NCBI RefSeq assembly: GCF_018736085.1
Contig: NZ_CP076134.1
Span: 3,048,501 to 3,112,500, forward strand
DNA: 64,000 nt
Source: Bradyrhizobium sediminis
GTDB taxonomy: Bacteria > Pseudomonadota > Alphaproteobacteria > Rhizobiales > Xanthobacteraceae
Direction of reading: 5' to 3'
The notes beneath the pieces were generated by a model. The model made no database searches. It saw only the letters and a program-made list of their open reading frames with translations, and was not told the origin of the DNA. The position numbers and the translations under genes were made by a program. Shown here one piece after another: positions 16,170 through 26,790 of the stretch (positions are counted from its first letter, which is position 1; every line of letters begins with the position of its first letter).

Positions 16170-18497
16170 TCAGTTGCCTGTTGCGGCTTCGATTTTTGCT
16201 TGGTCGTTAGTCGTTTCAGTGGGCTCAATGGTTCCGGCTGCCGGCTGTTTTGTTTCGGCCGCCGGCTCCTTGGTCTCTGCCTTCGGGGCGTGGCCCGATA
16301 TCGCAAACCGCAACCGCATCCAGGCGCCGCGCTGGCCCGGCCGGACGTCCGCGGCATCGTGGAGTTCGATCTTGCCGCCATGGTCTTCCAGTACGCGGCC
16401 GACGATCGCCAGACCAAGGCCGGTGCCCTTCTCCCGCGTCGTCACATAAGGCTCCAACAGACGCGCCCGGCTCACCTTCGGCAGGCCGATTCCGTTGTCG
16501 ATGACGTCGATCACGATGTCGTCACCCTCACGCGCGGCAACGACCTCGATCCGGCCCTTGCCCAGCTCCTCCGCCGGAACGGCCTCGATCGCCTCCGTGG
16601 CGTTCTTGATGATGTTGGTCAGCGCCTGCGAAATCAGCCGCCGGTCGAACTGCGCCCGCATCGGGTCGTCCTTGATCTCGGCCTGAATGTCGATTTCGGG
16701 ATGTCCGACCCGCATCAGGAACACCGCCTGCCGGACGGTGTCGGCGACATCCTCGCCTTCCATCACGGGCTTCGGCATCCGCGCAAAACGCGAGAATTCG
16801 TCGACCATCCGCCTGATATCGTCGACCTGCCGCACAATGGTATCGGTGCACTGTTCGAAGATGGCCTTGTCCTCGGTGATGGCCTTGCCGAACTTGCGGC
16901 GAATGCGTTCGGCCGAAAGCTGAATCGGCGTCAGCGGATTCTTGATCTCGTGAGCGATGCGGCGGGCGACGTCGCCCCAGGCCGAGGTTCGCTGCGCGGA
17001 GACCAGTTCGGTGATGTCATCCAGCGTGATGATGTAGCTGTCGCGCGACTGGCTGGTCTGCTCGGCGCTGACCCGGACCGAAAGGTTGCGCTCCTGGCCG
17101 TCGCGGTTGATCGTGATCTGGCCCTGCACCAGCCGCTGCGTTCCCTCGCGCGCGGTCTTCATCATGTCGTCTAGTTCGGGCAGCACATCCGACAGCGGAT
17201 GATCCAGCGTCTCGGATTCCGCGTGCCCGATCAGCTTCTCGGCGGAACGATTGAGAATGCCGACGCTGCCGGAGGCATCGACGCCGATGATGCCGGCGCT
17301 CGCCGACGACAACACCGCTTCGATGAAGCGGCGGCGGCTGTCGATCAGATCGCTGGCGTTCACCAGTTCGTCGCGCTGGGTGCGCAGTTCCTGCGTCATC
17401 TTGTTGAAGGTTTCGCCGAGCTGCGCGAGATCGCCCTCCGACTTGTGGACCGGCACTTGCACGTGCAGATCGCCGGTCGAAACGATATTGGCGGCGTTCA
17501 TCAGTCGCCGGATAGGCGCCACCAGCCAGTTGGCGAAATTCAGACCGATCAGCACCGAAGCCGTCAGGATGGTCAGCGCGATCACCGCGAACATCAGCGC
17601 GAACGCCACCTGAATGCCGAGCTTGCGCGATTCGATTTGGGCGTATTCGGCGACGCTCGCCTGGGTTTGCCTGAGTTGCGCCACCACTCGCGGATCAAGC
17701 AGACGCGCGACGTAGAGGAAGGTGTCGTTGAACGTCCGCAGCCGGATCACCGCAGCGACATAGTTCGCCTCGATGAAGACAGCGATCTGAGGTTCCGTTT
17801 CATCGACGCCCTTCAGAAATTCCGGCGCCGGCGTCGTGAAGGCCTGCTGGATGCCGGTTTGCGCCGTTTCCAGGATATTGCGGTCCTTGTCGATCAACAT
17901 GGCGCCCGGCAGGTTGCGCGAGGCCGCGCTCTGCGTCAGCAGTTGGCGAAAGGTTCCGCGATCCTGGTCGAACAATGGCCGGGCGTTGGCGATATCGTTG
18001 GCCATTCCCAGAATATCGCCGCGAATGGCCCGCGCGTGCTCGTGCAGATAGGCGTTGGCCACGATCAGCGAATTCTGAATCACTTCCTTCGTCGGACCGG
18101 AAAATAGCCGGTCGAGGCCGCGATCGATGGTGATATTGGCGACGATGGCGACCAGTACGGCCGGCAACACCGCGATGACGGAGAACAGGCTGACGATCTG
18201 GACGTGCAGTCTCGCCGCCGCCCGGCCGCGGCGTCGGGCCTGGACCACTTGCCAGACCTCGCGAACGATGATGCCGACCAGGAGCAGGATGGTGGCGGCA
18301 TTGATCAGCAGGAACGAATAGACGACCTCGCGGGTCGGCTCGATCGGCGTCAGGCCGGTGAGCACCACGAAGGTCAGGAACGCCGACAACAGCGCGGTGC
18401 CGACCGCAAACGGCGCCAGCCACCTCCGAAGGGGCGATCCCTTGGATTCGGTCAACGACGGATCGAACGATGGGACCGAAGTGTCTGCGCTGGTCAT
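16170..18497 (-). CDS. ntrY: Sensor histidine kinase NtrY
   Basis: NtrY is the membrane kinase for NtrX. The 775-residue protein has N-terminal transmembrane segments (about residues 28-50, 60-82 and 100-125), a large extracytoplasmic region (about 130-290), another membrane segment (about 300-325), a HAMP linker, a PAS domain, the DHp box [18 protein letters not shown] and an ATPase domain with N box IIKNATEAI, G1 DNGIGLP and G2 GTGLGLAIVG. An Ala/Glu/Thr-rich tail of about 40 residues ends the protein. In the 173-bp gap to ntrC, TTGTCG-17-GATATG on the minus strand might be a separate promoter. Confidence 0.95.
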   Translation of the reverse strand: MTSADTSVPSFDPSLTESKGSPLRRWLAPFAVGTALLSAFLTFVVLTGLTPIEPTREVVYSFLLINAATILLLVGIIVREVWQVVQARRRGRAAARLHVQIVSLFSVIAVLPAVLVAIVANITIDRGLDRLFSGPTKEVIQNSLIVANAYLHEHARAIRGDILGMANDIANARPLFDQDRGTFRQLLTQSAASRNLPGAMLIDKDRNILETAQTGIQQAFTTPAPEFLKGVDETEPQIAVFIEANYVAAVIRLRTFNDTFLYVARLLDPRVVAQLRQTQASVAEYAQIESRKLGIQVAFALMFAVIALTILTASVLIGLNFANWLVAPIRRLMNAANIVSTGDLHVQVPVHKSEGDLAQLGETFNKMTQELRTQRDELVNASDLIDSRRRFIEAVLSSASAGIIGVDASGSVGILNRSAEKLIGHAESETLDHPLSDVLPELDDMMKTAREGTQRLVQGQITINRDGQERNLSVRVSAEQTSQSRDSYIITLDDITELVSAQRTSAWGDVARRIAHEIKNPLTPIQLSAERIRRKFGKAITEDKAIFEQCTDTIVRQVDDIRRMVDEFSRFARMPKPVMEGEDVADTVRQAVFLMRVGHPEIDIQAEIKDDPMRAQFDRRLISQALTNIIKNATEAIEAVPAEELGKGRIEVVAAREGDDIVIDVIDNGIGLPKVSRARLLEPYVTTREKGTGLGLAIVGRVLEDHGGKIELHDAADVRPGQRGAWMRLRFAISGHAPKAETKEPAAETKQPAAGTIEPTETTNDQAKIEAATGN

Positions 18498-18670
18498 TCC
18501 GGCAAAGGTGCGAGCTGAAGGCCTTACGTCCGCCGGCAGCGGACTGATGCATTCATATCACAATGTTGCCGAATTGCGACAATTCCGCGGCGCAACCTAC
18601 GAGCGGAACGCGCAATCGCTAGATCTTCACAACAACCGCGCGAAACGAACGAATTCCGCGCGCGAAATCA

Positions 18671-20113
18671 CTAACCGCCGCTCCGATAAACCTGAATGTC
18701 GAGATCCCGGATCTTCTTCCGCAGCGTGTTGCGATTGAGGCCGAGCAGATCGGCGGCGCGGATCTGGTTACCCCGCGTCGCCGCCAGCGCGGCCGTGAGC
18801 AATGGAACCTCGATTTCCTTGAGAATGCGGTGATAGAGACCCGGCGGTGGCACGCCGTTCGGGAAGCCCGAGAAGTGCGACGACAGATAGGCTTCCACCG
18901 CGCCGCCGAGATTGTCGACGTTCTGGCTGGAACTGCCGCCCGAGGTCACGGCCGGAGGCGCCAGCTCGCCATCGATCACCGAACTGGTGATGACGTCCTG
19001 CGGATACAGCGCCGCAAGCCGGCGCGCGAGGTTTTCGAGTTCGCGCACGTTGCCGGGCCAGCGGTGCTGCTTCAGCCGCTCCAGCGCCAGCGTGTCGAGC
19101 TTCTTCGGCGGCAAGCCGTCCTTCTCGGCCAGCGAGAAGAAGTGTCGGATCAGATCGGGCAAGTCCTCGATCCGCTCGCGCAACGGCGGCAGCCGCAGCG
19201 GCACCACGTTGAGGCGGAAGAACAGGTCTTCGCGGAACAGGCCCTGCTGAATCAGGATCCGCAGATCCTTGTTGGAGGCCGCGACAATGCGCACGTCGGT
19301 CTTGATCGGGGTGCGGCCGCCGACGGTCGTGTACTCGCCCTGCTGGAGCACGCGCAGCAGGCGGGTCTGCGCTTCCATCGGCATGTCACCGATTTCGTCG
19401 AGGAACAATGTCCCGCCTTCGGCCTGTTCGAACCGGCCGGAGGCGCGGGTGTTGGCGCCGGTGAACGCGCCGCGTTCGTGGCCGAACAGCTCGGACTCGA
19501 TGAGATCGCGCGGGATAGCCGCCATGTTGACGGCGACGAACGGGCCGTTGCGCCGCTTGCCGTAATCATGCAACGCGCGCGCGACCAGTTCCTTGCCGGT
19601 GCCGGACTCGCCGGAGATCATCACGGTGAGGTCGGTCTGCATCAACCGCGCCAGCACCCGGTAGATTTCCTGCATCGCCGGCGAGCGGCCGACCAGCGGA
19701 ATGGAATCGAATTCGGAGTCGTCGGGGTGACTGGCCACCCTCTCCTTGGGCTCCGCCAGTGCGCGGCCGACGATGGTTATCAGCTCCTTGAGGTCGAACG
19801 GCTTTGGCAGATATTCATAGGCGCCGCGTTCCGACGCGCGGATCGCCGTCATGAAGGTGTTCTGCGCGCTCATGACGATGACCGGCAGATTGGGCCGCAT
19901 CTTCTTGATCCGCGGCAACAGATCGAAGGCGTTCTCGTCAGGCATCACCACGTCGGTGATGACGAGATCCCCCTCGCCCTGGCTGACCCAGCGCCACAAG
20001 GTCGCGGCGTTCCCTGTCAATCGCACCTCATATCCGGCACGCGAGAGGGCCTGATTCAGAACCGTACGGATGGCGGTGTCATCGTCGGCTACAAGTATGC
20101 TACCTGCGGGCAT
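18671..20113 (-). CDS. ntrC: Nitrogen regulation response regulator NtrC
   Basis: NtrC (GlnG) activates sigma-54 promoters of nitrogen-assimilation genes when phosphorylated by NtrB. The 480 residues contain a receiver domain with Asp54 ([10 protein letters not shown]) and Lys in LPKPFD, an AAA+ domain with Walker A GESGTGKE, the sigma-54 contact loop GAFTGA and Walker [12 protein letters not shown], and a Fis-type HTH ([19 protein letters not shown]). All key residues are present. It follows ntrB by 9 nt. Confidence 0.97.
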   Translation of the reverse strand: MPAGSILVADDDTAIRTVLNQALSRAGYEVRLTGNAATLWRWVSQGEGDLVITDVVMPDENAFDLLPRIKKMRPNLPVIVMSAQNTFMTAIRASERGAYEYLPKPFDLKELITIVGRALAEPKERVASHPDDSEFDSIPLVGRSPAMQEIYRVLARLMQTDLTVMISGESGTGKELVARALHDYGKRRNGPFVAVNMAAIPRDLIESELFGHERGAFTGANTRASGRFEQAEGGTLFLDEIGDMPMEAQTRLLRVLQQGEYTTVGGRTPIKTDVRIVAASNKDLRILIQQGLFREDLFFRLNVVPLRLPPLRERIEDLPDLIRHFFSLAEKDGLPPKKLDTLALERLKQHRWPGNVRELENLARRLAALYPQDVITSSVIDGELAPPAVTSGGSSSQNVDNLGGAVEAYLSSHFSGFPNGVPPPGLYHRILKEIEVPLLTAALAATRGNQIRAADLLGLNRNTLRKKIRDLDIQVYRSGG

Positions 20114-20122
20114 TGTAATTCC

Positions 20123-21298
20123 TCATCTTGAGTCCTGTGAGGCATGCAACGGCGTCCCCGAAACGTCGTTACGGTTGCTTTGGTCGAAATGCTTGGCGGT
20201 GTTGAACATCGGCAGCAGCACGCGGAAGGTGGTTTTCCGCGGCTGGGATTCGCACTCGATGATGCCACCGTGATCGCCGACGATCTTCGCCACCAGTGCG
20301 AGCCCGAGGCCGCTGCCGGTCGGCTTGGTTGTCACGAACGGATCGAACAGGTTCGGCAGCAGGTCTTCCGGCACGCCGGCGCCATTGTCCTTGACGCAGA
20401 ATTCGAGCGGCAGCGACACCCGCGATTTCTTGCCCGGCACCGACAGGCGCACACCCGGCCGGAACGCGGTGGTGAGCTGGATCTCCGCGTCGCTGCCGAG
20501 ATCGACAACGGCCTCGGCGGCGTTTTTCACCAGATTGAGAAACACCTGGATCAGCTGGTCCTGGTTGGCCAGCACCGGCGGCAATGACGGATCGTAGTCT
20601 TCGACGAAGCGGATGTTGCGGGCGAAGCCCGACTGGGCAAGCCGCTTGACGTGGTCGAGCACCGAATGAATGTTGACCGGGCCGCGCGCCACCGGCCGGT
20701 CATCGCCGAACACTTCCATGCGATCGACCAGCGTGACGATGCGGTCCGCCTCGTCGCAGATCAGCCGCGTCAGCATGCGGTCTTCCGACGAAGCCGCCTG
20801 CTCCAGCAGTTGCGCCGCGCCGCGGATGCCGGACAGCGGGTTCTTGATTTCATGCGCCAGCATCGCGGCCAGCGCGATCACCGAGCGCGCCGCGCTTCGA
20901 TGCGTCAACTGCCGGTCCATCTTGTCGGCGATGGTGCGTTCCTGCAGCATGACAACGATGTGGCCGGGCCGCTCGGTGAGCGGCGCGACATGGAGATCGA
21001 CCTGGCGATCGCCACCAATCCGCGGCGTGCCCAGATCGACCTTGTATTCGTTGACCGGCGAGCCGCTGGCGCGCACCTGCTCGATCAGCGCCAGCAACGG
21101 ACTGCCGAACGGCACCAATTCCTTGAGCGACTGGCGTTTCAGAAACTGGGTCGAAATCTCGAAGAAGGATTCCGCCGCCATGTTCGCATCGACGATCTTG
21201 CCGTCGGGCGCGACCAGCAGCACCGGATTGGGCAAGGCGTTGAGAATAGCCTCGCTGTCCGAGGGCACCGGCCGGCGATGTTCTGCGGCTGAACTCAT
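20123..21298 (-). CDS. ntrB: Nitrogen regulation sensor kinase NtrB
   Basis: NtrB (GlnL) is the soluble kinase/phosphatase that controls NtrC in response to PII. The 391-residue protein has a PAS domain ([20 protein letters not shown]), the DHp box [16 protein letters not shown] with His149, and ATPase motifs (N box [13 protein letters not shown]1 DNGAGVP, G2 GSGLGLALV). No membrane segment is present. The start at 21298 follows GGAGTG and overlaps the dusB stop (ATGA), indicating coupling; an alternative ATG lies five codons earlier. Confidence 0.96.
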   Translation of the reverse strand: MSSAAEHRRPVPSDSEAILNALPNPVLLVAPDGKIVDANMAAESFFEISTQFLKRQSLKELVPFGSPLLALIEQVRASGSPVNEYKVDLGTPRIGGDRQVDLHVAPLTERPGHIVVMLQERTIADKMDRQLTHRSAARSVIALAAMLAHEIKNPLSGIRGAAQLLEQAASSEDRMLTRLICDEADRIVTLVDRMEVFGDDRPVARGPVNIHSVLDHVKRLAQSGFARNIRFVEDYDPSLPPVLANQDQLIQVFLNLVKNAAEAVVDLGSDAEIQLTTAFRPGVRLSVPGKKSRVSLPLEFCVKDNGAGVPEDLLPNLFDPFVTTKPTGSGLGLALVAKIVGDHGGIIECESQPRKTTFRVLLPMFNTAKHFDQSNRNDVSGTPLHASQDSR

Positions 21299-22329
21299 GC
21301 AGCGGCACTCCATGCAAAGTCGTCGAATGCATCCCCGAGAGAGCGATGCACGCGGTGCGGATTGTCGGCGGTGAGAATTTTCTGGCGCCAGGTCTTCAGC
21401 GTCATCGCCGGCGCGCGGCTGCACTGGGCGGCGACTTCGAGGGCCCAGCCGAGATGCTTGCGCGCATGGCGCAGGCCGATGCGCAGGCCGTAATGGCTGC
21501 ACACGTCATCGTAGAGGGCGCGGACGTAGTTGAGCTGATCGGCGAGCGATGGCTCCGATTCGGCCACACCGGTTTCGAGCCGGCGCCCGATCTGGCCGGG
21601 CAACCATGGCTGGCCCTGCGCGCCACGGCCGACCATGACCGCGTCGGCGCCCGACATTTCGAGTGCAGTCACCGCTTTCTCGAACGAGGTGATATCGCCG
21701 TTGACGACGAGCGGAATGCCGATCGCGTCCCTGACCGCGCGCACCGCGCCCCAGTCCGCCTCGCCCTTGTAAAACTGACAGCGGGTGCGGCCATGCACCG
21801 TGATCATCTGCACGCCGGCGGCTTCCGCGCGGCGCGCCAGTTCGGGCGCGTTGAGAGAACGATCGTCCCAGCCGAGTCGCATCTTCAGCGTCACCGGCAC
21901 CTTCACAGCCGAGATCGTCGCCTCAATCAGCGTCAACGCGTGATCAAGATCGCGCATCAGGGCGGAGCCCGACTGGCCGCCGGTAACGTGGCGCGCCGGA
22001 CAGCCCATGTTGATATCGATAATGTCGGCGCCTGAGGCCTCCGCGACCCGCGCGCCTTCCGTCATCCAACGGCTCTCGCAGCCCGCGAGCTGAACGACGT
22101 GGGGACCAATGCCGGTCGCCTCGCATCGCAGCAGGGACATAGGGCGGCCATTGACGAGATCATCGCTGGCAGTCATTTCGGAGACCACGAGTCCCGCCCC
22201 GAGGGCGGCGGTCAGGCGTCGAAACGGGGCATCGGTGACGCCGGACATCGGCGCGAGAAGAACCCGGTTGGCGATCTCAATATCACCTATTTTCAATGGC
22301 TTAGGATGTAAACATTCCAGGCCGGTCAC
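21295..22329 (-). CDS. dusB: tRNA-dihydrouridine synthase B (NifR3)
   Basis: DusB reduces uridine to dihydrouridine in the tRNA D-loop using FMN and NADPH. The 344-residue TIM-barrel protein shows [20 protein letters not shown] near the N-terminus, the conserved [11 protein letters not shown] loop containing the catalytic Cys, [14 protein letters not shown] and [10 protein letters not shown]. In alphaproteobacteria it heads the ntrBC operon and was named nifR3. Its stop overlaps the ntrB start. The 254-bp gap upstream (22330-22583) is shared with the divergent ispDF and must contain both promoters. Confidence 0.95.
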   Translation of the reverse strand: MTGLECLHPKPLKIGDIEIANRVLLAPMSGVTDAPFRRLTAALGAGLVVSEMTASDDLVNGRPMSLLRCEATGIGPHVVQLAGCESRWMTEGARVAEASGADIIDINMGCPARHVTGGQSGSALMRDLDHALTLIEATISAVKVPVTLKMRLGWDDRSLNAPELARRAEAAGVQMITVHGRTRCQFYKGEADWGAVRAVRDAIGIPLVVNGDITSFEKAVTALEMSGADAVMVGRGAQGQPWLPGQIGRRLETGVAESEPSLADQLNYVRALYDDVCSHYGLRIGLRHARKHLGWALEVAAQCSRAPAMTLKTWRQKILTADNPHRVHRSLGDAFDDFAWSAAA

Positions 22330-22445
22330 GGACTTCTCGTCTTTCTGGCGGATGCAACATCGCAGCCGCCGGGGACCATAATGAGCACAATTCTTGTGCA
22401 GTCAAGTTTCATGCCTACACTTTAGACAGTTCTGACAATTGTGCA

Positions 22446-22453
22446 AGTGCACT
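22446..22453. promoter_or_regulatory. Small palindrome in the dusB/ispDF divergent promoter
   Basis: A perfect 8-bp palindrome AGTGCACT sits in an AT-richer stretch, with related TTGTGCA words at about 22394-22400 and 22438-22444. It could be an operator for the ntr operon, but it does not clearly match the NtrC consensus. Confidence 0.2.
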
Positions 22454-22583
22454 GCAACAAAAAAGGCTTTTCCCACAGATATCGGGAATCTATCTGTTCT
22501 TAGCCCTCCGCCATGATAAGGGCATGGCGGAGCGAACCCGCGCTCCCCTCCATCAACCCCGAATCGTCAGTCATTGAAGCCAA

Positions 22584-23765
22584 ATGCCCAGACCTGAGCG
22601 GACTGCAGCCATCCTTGTCGCAGCCGGACGCGGGCTTCGTGCCGGTTCGGGGGGACCCAAGCAGTATCGTTCGATCGGCGGAAAGACCGTAATCTTCCGG
22701 GCGATGGAGCCATTCTGCCGGCACCCCGATGTGTTTGCCGTGCAGCCGGTGCTTAATCCCGACGATACCGCCATGTTCAACGATGCCGTCAGCGCGTTGC
22801 GCCACGAACCGCCGGCCAATGGCGGGGCTACGCGGCAGGCCTCGGTGCATGCCGGCCTGGAAGCGCTCGCCAGCCAGAGGCCCGATGTCGTGCTGATTCA
22901 CGACGCGGCGCGTCCGTTCGTCACGGCGGCGCTGATTTCGCGCGCGATCGACGCCGCCGGCCGCACCGGTGCGGCGGTTCCCGCCATACCCGTCGCCGAC
23001 ACCATCAAGCTCGTCGGCGAGACCGGCAACGTGGAAGCGACGCCAGAGCGCGCGCGGCTGCGTATCGCGCAGACACCGCAGGCGTTCCGCTTCGACGTCA
23101 TTCTCGACGCCCACCGCCGCGCCGCGCGCGAAGGCCGCAGCGATTTCACCGACGACGCGGCGCTCGCGGAATGGGCGGGATTGACGGTAGCGACATTTGA
23201 AGGCGATCCTGCGAACATGAAACTGACCACCCCGGAAGATTTCGTCCGCGAAGAAGCCCGCCTCGCCGCCCAGCTCGGCGACATCAGGACCGGCACCGGC
23301 TACGACGTGCACGCCTTCGGCGACGGCGATCATCTGATGCTCTGCGGCGTGCGCGTGCCACACACCAAAGGCTTTCTCGCGCATTCCGACGGCGACGTCG
23401 GCCTGCATGCGCTGGTCGACGCCATCCTCGGCGCGCTGGCGGACGGCGATATCGGTTCGCATTTTCCGCCAAGCGACCCGCAGTGGAAGGGGGCTGCGTC
23501 CGACCGCTTCCTGAAATACGCGGTCGATCGCGTCACTGCGCGCGGCGGCCGCATCGCCAATCTTGAGGTCACGTTGATTTGCGAGCGCCCGAAGATCGGA
23601 CCGCTGCGCGACACCATGCGGGCGCGGATCGCCGACATCACCGGGCTGAACATCTCGCGGATCGCGGTGAAAGCGACCACCAGCGAGCGGCTCGGTTTCA
23701 CCGGCCGCGAGGAAGGCATCGCCGCCACCGCGAGCGCCACCATCCGCCTGCCCTGGAGCGACTGA
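22584..23765 (+). CDS. ispDF: Bifunctional IspD/IspF enzyme of the MEP isoprenoid pathway
   Basis: The 393-residue protein fuses two enzymes. Residues 1 to about 230 are IspD, which makes CDP-methylerythritol from CTP and MEP ([31 protein letters not shown]). Residues from about 232 are IspF, which forms the cyclodiphosphate ([13 protein letters not shown] with the metal ligands Asp and His, then [21 protein letters not shown] and [10 protein letters not shown]). The fusion is known from alpha- and epsilonproteobacteria. The cinA-like gene begins 1 nt after its stop, so the two form an operon. Confidence 0.96.
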   Translation: MPRPERTAAILVAAGRGLRAGSGGPKQYRSIGGKTVIFRAMEPFCRHPDVFAVQPVLNPDDTAMFNDAVSALRHEPPANGGATRQASVHAGLEALASQRPDVVLIHDAARPFVTAALISRAIDAAGRTGAAVPAIPVADTIKLVGETGNVEATPERARLRIAQTPQAFRFDVILDAHRRAAREGRSDFTDDAALAEWAGLTVATFEGDPANMKLTTPEDFVREEARLAAQLGDIRTGTGYDVHAFGDGDHLMLCGVRVPHTKGFLAHSDGDVGLHALVDAILGALADGDIGSHFPPSDPQWKGAASDRFLKYAVDRVTARGGRIANLEVTLICERPKIGPLRDTMRARIADITGLNISRIAVKATTSERLGFTGREEGIAATASATIRLPWSD

Positions 23766-23766
23766 T

Positions 23767-24369
23767 ATGAGCGGCAGCGACGCCCGCGCCCTCTCCCGCT
23801 CGCTGCTCGATCTCTGCCGGATGCGCAAGCTGACGATTGCGACCGCGGAATCCTGCACCGGCGGCATGGTCGCCGCCGCGCTGACCGATATTCCCGGCTC
23901 CTCCGACGTGATCGACCGCGGCTTCGTCACCTATTCCAATGACGCCAAGCGCGCGATGCTCGGCGTCAAGACCACGACGCTGGCGACCTTCGGCGCAGTC
24001 AGCAAGGAGACCGCAACCGCGATGGCGTTCGGCGCGCTGGAGAAGGCCGGCGTCGATCTCGCCGTCGCCATCACCGGGATCGCCGGCCCCGGCGGCGCCA
24101 CCCCCGGCAAGCCGGTGGGCCTCGTCCATCTCGCCGTCGCCGCGCGCGACGGCCGCATCCTGCATCGCGAATGCCGCTTCGGCGCGATCGGCCGCAGCGC
24201 GGTGCGGCAGCGCTCGGTGGTCGAGGCGCTGCGCATGCTGACGGAGCTGGCGCGCGGCCCGCAGGCGCCCGCCAAGCCGCGGCGCGAGGCCGCCAGCCGG
24301 CTGCGTCCGCGCGTGGCGCGCTCGCCGCGCCGCAGCGCCGTCAAGCGCCGGCGCCCGCCGCGGGCGTAG
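23767..24369 (+). CDS. CinA C-terminal-domain protein (nicotinamide-nucleotide amidohydrolase, PncC-like)
   Basis: The 200-residue protein matches the CinA/PncC domain through about residue 160: TIATAESCTGGMVAAALTDI, then VTYSNDAKRAMLGV, SKETATAMAFGAL and VAITGIAGPGGATPGKPVG. Such enzymes deamidate nicotinamide mononucleotide to NaMN, recycling pyridine nucleotide. After the domain comes a strongly basic, probably disordered tail of about 40 residues rich in Arg, Pro and Ala (ending VKRRRPPRA), which is not usual for PncC. It is translated with ispDF and abuts the convergent COQ10-like gene without a gap. Confidence 0.9.
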   Translation: MSGSDARALSRSLLDLCRMRKLTIATAESCTGGMVAAALTDIPGSSDVIDRGFVTYSNDAKRAMLGVKTTTLATFGAVSKETATAMAFGALEKAGVDLAVAITGIAGPGGATPGKPVGLVHLAVAARDGRILHRECRFGAIGRSAVRQRSVVEALRMLTELARGPQAPAKPRREAASRLRPRVARSPRRSAVKRRRPPRA

Positions 24370-24828
24370 TTAAGGCGACTTTCCGTAAACCGCGTCCGCG
24401 CGTTTTTCGAACGCCGCGGCAAAGCGATGGAACGCGGTGTCGAACATGGTTCCCATCAGGACGGCCAGCATCCGGCTCTTGAACTCGTAGGCGAGGAAAA
24501 ACCCCACGTCGCAGTCGGTTTCGGATTTCGGTTCGAACGTCCAGCGGTTCTCGAGATTGCTGAACGGCCCTTTCAGATATTCGACCAGGATCTTCAGGTT
24601 GGGACGGTCGAGCGTCACCCGGCTGGTGAAGGCCTCCCGCACCAGCTTGAACGATACGGTCATGTCCGCGATCACCACCTCGGTGCCGTCGGGTTTCGGC
24701 GTCCGCTGCCGGATCTTGAGCGACTGGCACAGCGGCACGAATTCCGGATAGCGCTCGACATCGGCGACGAGATCGAACATCTGCGGCGCGCTGTGGTGAA
24801 CCCGGCGCTTGCTGGAGAATTTCGGCAT
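24370..24828 (-). CDS. COQ10/RatA-family START-domain protein
   Basis: The 152-residue protein has the compact START fold of the polyketide cyclase/COQ10 group: VHHSAPQMFDLVADVERYPEFVPLCQSLKI at the N-terminus and VGFFLAYEFKSRMLAVLMGTMFDTAFHRFAAAFEKRA at the C-terminus. In mitochondria and alphaproteobacteria these proteins bind ubiquinone or its precursors and help respiration; the E. coli homologue is named RatA and reported to affect ribosome assembly. The quinone role is more likely here. It lies 10 nt after lipA and is co-transcribed with it, an order common in rhizobia. Confidence 0.9.
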   Translation of the reverse strand: MPKFSSKRRVHHSAPQMFDLVADVERYPEFVPLCQSLKIRQRTPKPDGTEVVIADMTVSFKLVREAFTSRVTLDRPNLKILVEYLKGPFSNLENRWTFEPKSETDCDVGFFLAYEFKSRMLAVLMGTMFDTAFHRFAAAFEKRADAVYGKSP

Positions 24829-24838
24829 CGCGTAAAAC

Positions 24839-25798
24839 TCAGCGGGCTAGCGCCGCGCGCGCCGCCTGCAGCTTCGCGAAATCATCGCCGGCGTGATGCG
24901 ACGAGCGGGTCAAGGGACTCGCCGACACCATCAGGAAGCCCTTGGTGTAGGCGACTTTCTCATAGCCCTGGAATTCATCGGGAGTCACATAGCGCATTAC
25001 GGCGTGATGCTTGCGGGTCGGCTGCAGATACTGCCCGATGGTCAGAAAATCGACATCCGCCGAGCGCAGATCGTCCATCACCTGCAGCACTTCATGCCGC
25101 TCCTCGCCGAGACCGACCATGATGCCGGACTTGGTGAAGATGGTGGGGTCGATCTCCTTGACCCGCTGCAGCAGCCGGATCGAATGGAAATAGCGCGCGC
25201 CCGGACGCACCGTGAGATAGCGCGACGGCACCGTTTCCAGATTGTGATTGAACACGTCGGGCTTGGCCTTCGCCACCACTTCCAGCGCGCCTTCCTTGCG
25301 CAGGAAGTCCGGCGTCAGGATTTCGATCGTGGTGCTTGGGCAGCGGGCGCGGATGGCGCGGATGGTCTGCGCGAAATGTTCGGCGCCGCCGTCGCCGAGA
25401 TCGTCCCGATCGACCGAGGTGATCACGACATGGGCAAGTCCGAGCTTGAAGGTGGCTTCGGCGACGTGCTCCGGCTCGGACGCATCGAGCGCGCCGGGCA
25501 TGCCGGTCTTGACGTTGCAGAAGGCGCAGGCGCGGGTGCAGGTGTCGCCCATGATCATGAAGGTGGCGTGCTTCTTGTCCCAGCATTCGCCGATGTTCGG
25601 GCAGCCCGCCTCCTCGCACACCGTGACGAGGCCGTTTTCCTTGACGATGTTGCGGGTGTCGGCATAGCCGCGGGTATTCGGCGCGCGCACCCGGATCCAG
25701 CCCGGCTTCGGCGGCGACAGGGCGTCGGGCCGGTTCACCTTTTCGGGGTGGCGCGGGCGGAGCGGCGTGGCGGAGATGGTATCGACGACAACGACCAT
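24839..25798 (-). CDS. lipA: Lipoyl synthase
   Basis: LipA is a radical-SAM enzyme that inserts two sulfurs into protein-bound octanoyl groups to make lipoate. The 319-residue protein has both iron-sulfur motifs: the auxiliary-cluster Cys triad in [14 protein letters not shown] and the radical-SAM triad in CTRACAFC. The C-terminal GEYLQPT-like segment reads [20 protein letters not shown] Ser in the C-terminal [11 protein letters not shown] matches the RSSYHA motif that ligates the auxiliary cluster. Length is normal. Confidence 0.97.
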   Translation of the reverse strand: MVVVVDTISATPLRPRHPEKVNRPDALSPPKPGWIRVRAPNTRGYADTRNIVKENGLVTVCEEAGCPNIGECWDKKHATFMIMGDTCTRACAFCNVKTGMPGALDASEPEHVAEATFKLGLAHVVITSVDRDDLGDGGAEHFAQTIRAIRARCPSTTIEILTPDFLRKEGALEVVAKAKPDVFNHNLETVPSRYLTVRPGARYFHSIRLLQRVKEIDPTIFTKSGIMVGLGEERHEVLQVMDDLRSADVDFLTIGQYLQPTRKHHAVMRYVTPDEFQGYEKVAYTKGFLMVSASPLTRSSHHAGDDFAKLQAARAALAR

Positions 25799-25834
25799 GG
25801 AATGTCCATATCTTGGAAGTGCTTAGCTAATCCC

Positions 25835-25849
25835 CTTGAAGGGGAATCG
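25835..25849. promoter_or_regulatory. Palindrome upstream of lipA
   Basis: CCCCTT-G-AAGGGG with flanking T/A (TCCCCTTGAAGGGGA) forms a near-perfect inverted repeat about 37 bp before the lipA start. Further perfect palindromes, ATGCTTTAGCAT (25874-25885) and GGTTTGCAAACC (25923-25934), lie in the same 145-bp divergent gap. Any of them could be an operator; none is recognised. Confidence 0.25.
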
Positions 25850-25943
25850 CAACCGCCCGGCTTGTTGGCTGCCATGCTTTAGCATATTGGCTTCGCCCAC
25901 GCATTCCGCCCTCCCCAAGCCCGGTTTGCAAACCTGATTTTGA

Positions 25944-26543
25944 ATGGATCAAAGTCGCATATCCGCAACGCCACCCGTTCTCGGCAAACCGCTCAAGCGC
26001 GCGTTCTTTGCCCGCAGCGTGCATGAGGTCGCGCCCGACCTGATCGGCGCGACGCTTGTGGTCGACGGCGTCGGCGGCGTCATCGTCGAGGTCGAGGCCT
26101 ATCATCACACCGATCCGGCGGCGCATTCCTTCCGCGGGCCGACACCGCGCAACCTGGTGATGTTCGGTCCGCCCGGCTTCGCCTATGTCTATCGCTCCTA
26201 CGGCATCCATTGGTGCGTCAATTTCGTCTGCGAGAAAGAGGGCTCGGCCAGCGCGGTGCTGATCCGCGCGCTGGAGCCGACCCATGGCATTGCCACGATG
26301 CGCCGCCGCCGCGGCCTGCAGGACGCCCGCGCGCTGTGCTCCGGACCGGGCAAGCTGACCGAAGCGCTCGGGATTACCGGCAAACACAATGGACTGCCGC
26401 TCGATGCTCCGCCGATCGCGCTGCATGCGCGGGCGAAAAAGCCGGACATCGTCGCCGGCGTACGGATCGGGATTACAAAAGCGGTCGAACTGCCGTGGCG
26501 GTATGGACTGAAGGGGTCGAAGTTTCTCAGCAAGCCGTTTTGA
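25944..26543 (+). CDS. DNA-3-methyladenine glycosylase (AAG/MPG family)
   Basis: This base-excision repair enzyme removes alkylated purines. The 199-residue protein shows the AAG-family landmarks: [22 protein letters not shown], the catalytic region [20 protein letters not shown] (Glu acts as general base), the intercalating tyrosine segment [19 protein letters not shown], and ALEPTHGI with [11 protein letters not shown]. Length is normal. It stands alone, divergent from lipA. Confidence 0.93.
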   Translation: MDQSRISATPPVLGKPLKRAFFARSVHEVAPDLIGATLVVDGVGGVIVEVEAYHHTDPAAHSFRGPTPRNLVMFGPPGFAYVYRSYGIHWCVNFVCEKEGSASAVLIRALEPTHGIATMRRRRGLQDARALCSGPGKLTEALGITGKHNGLPLDAPPIALHARAKKPDIVAGVRIGITKAVELPWRYGLKGSKFLSKPF

Positions 26544-26632
26544 TATGAGGCGCGCTCCCGTCGCGATCCTGCGACCGCCATGACGACGGAGGGCGTGGCG
26601 CGTTGCATTTCAATGAATTTCCCAAACACACC

Positions 26633-26790
26633 CCCCGCGATCCCGCGGCGTGAAACGCCCGGGCTGTGCCTGAAGTCTCCGCCCAAAGAGGGCGTGGGGA
26701 ATGCCGGGTGCCAGCGCACCCGCAGCCGCGTGTGCAGCAAAAAGCACACGCGTCAGCGACCGCAAGGTTCTGACCTCCTCACACCGGATA
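26633..26790. repeat. Dispersed structured repeat (Bradyrhizobium-type intergenic unit)
   Basis: The 235-bp gap between the glycosylase and the VOC gene holds a structured segment. It includes GGGTGC-CAGC-GCACCC (26705-26720) and a perfect 9-bp stem CGCGTGTGC / GCACACGCG around AGCAAAAA (26727-26752). Read in one frame it gives GVGNAGC, a phrase I remember from many spurious ORFs in Bradyrhizobium genomes. It probably is a dispersed repeat and may end transcription. Confidence 0.4.

Noticed and set aside
22330..22583. NtrC or sigma-54 promoter before dusB
   Set aside because: No GG-N10-GC (-24/-12) element and no clear NtrC-type palindrome was found.
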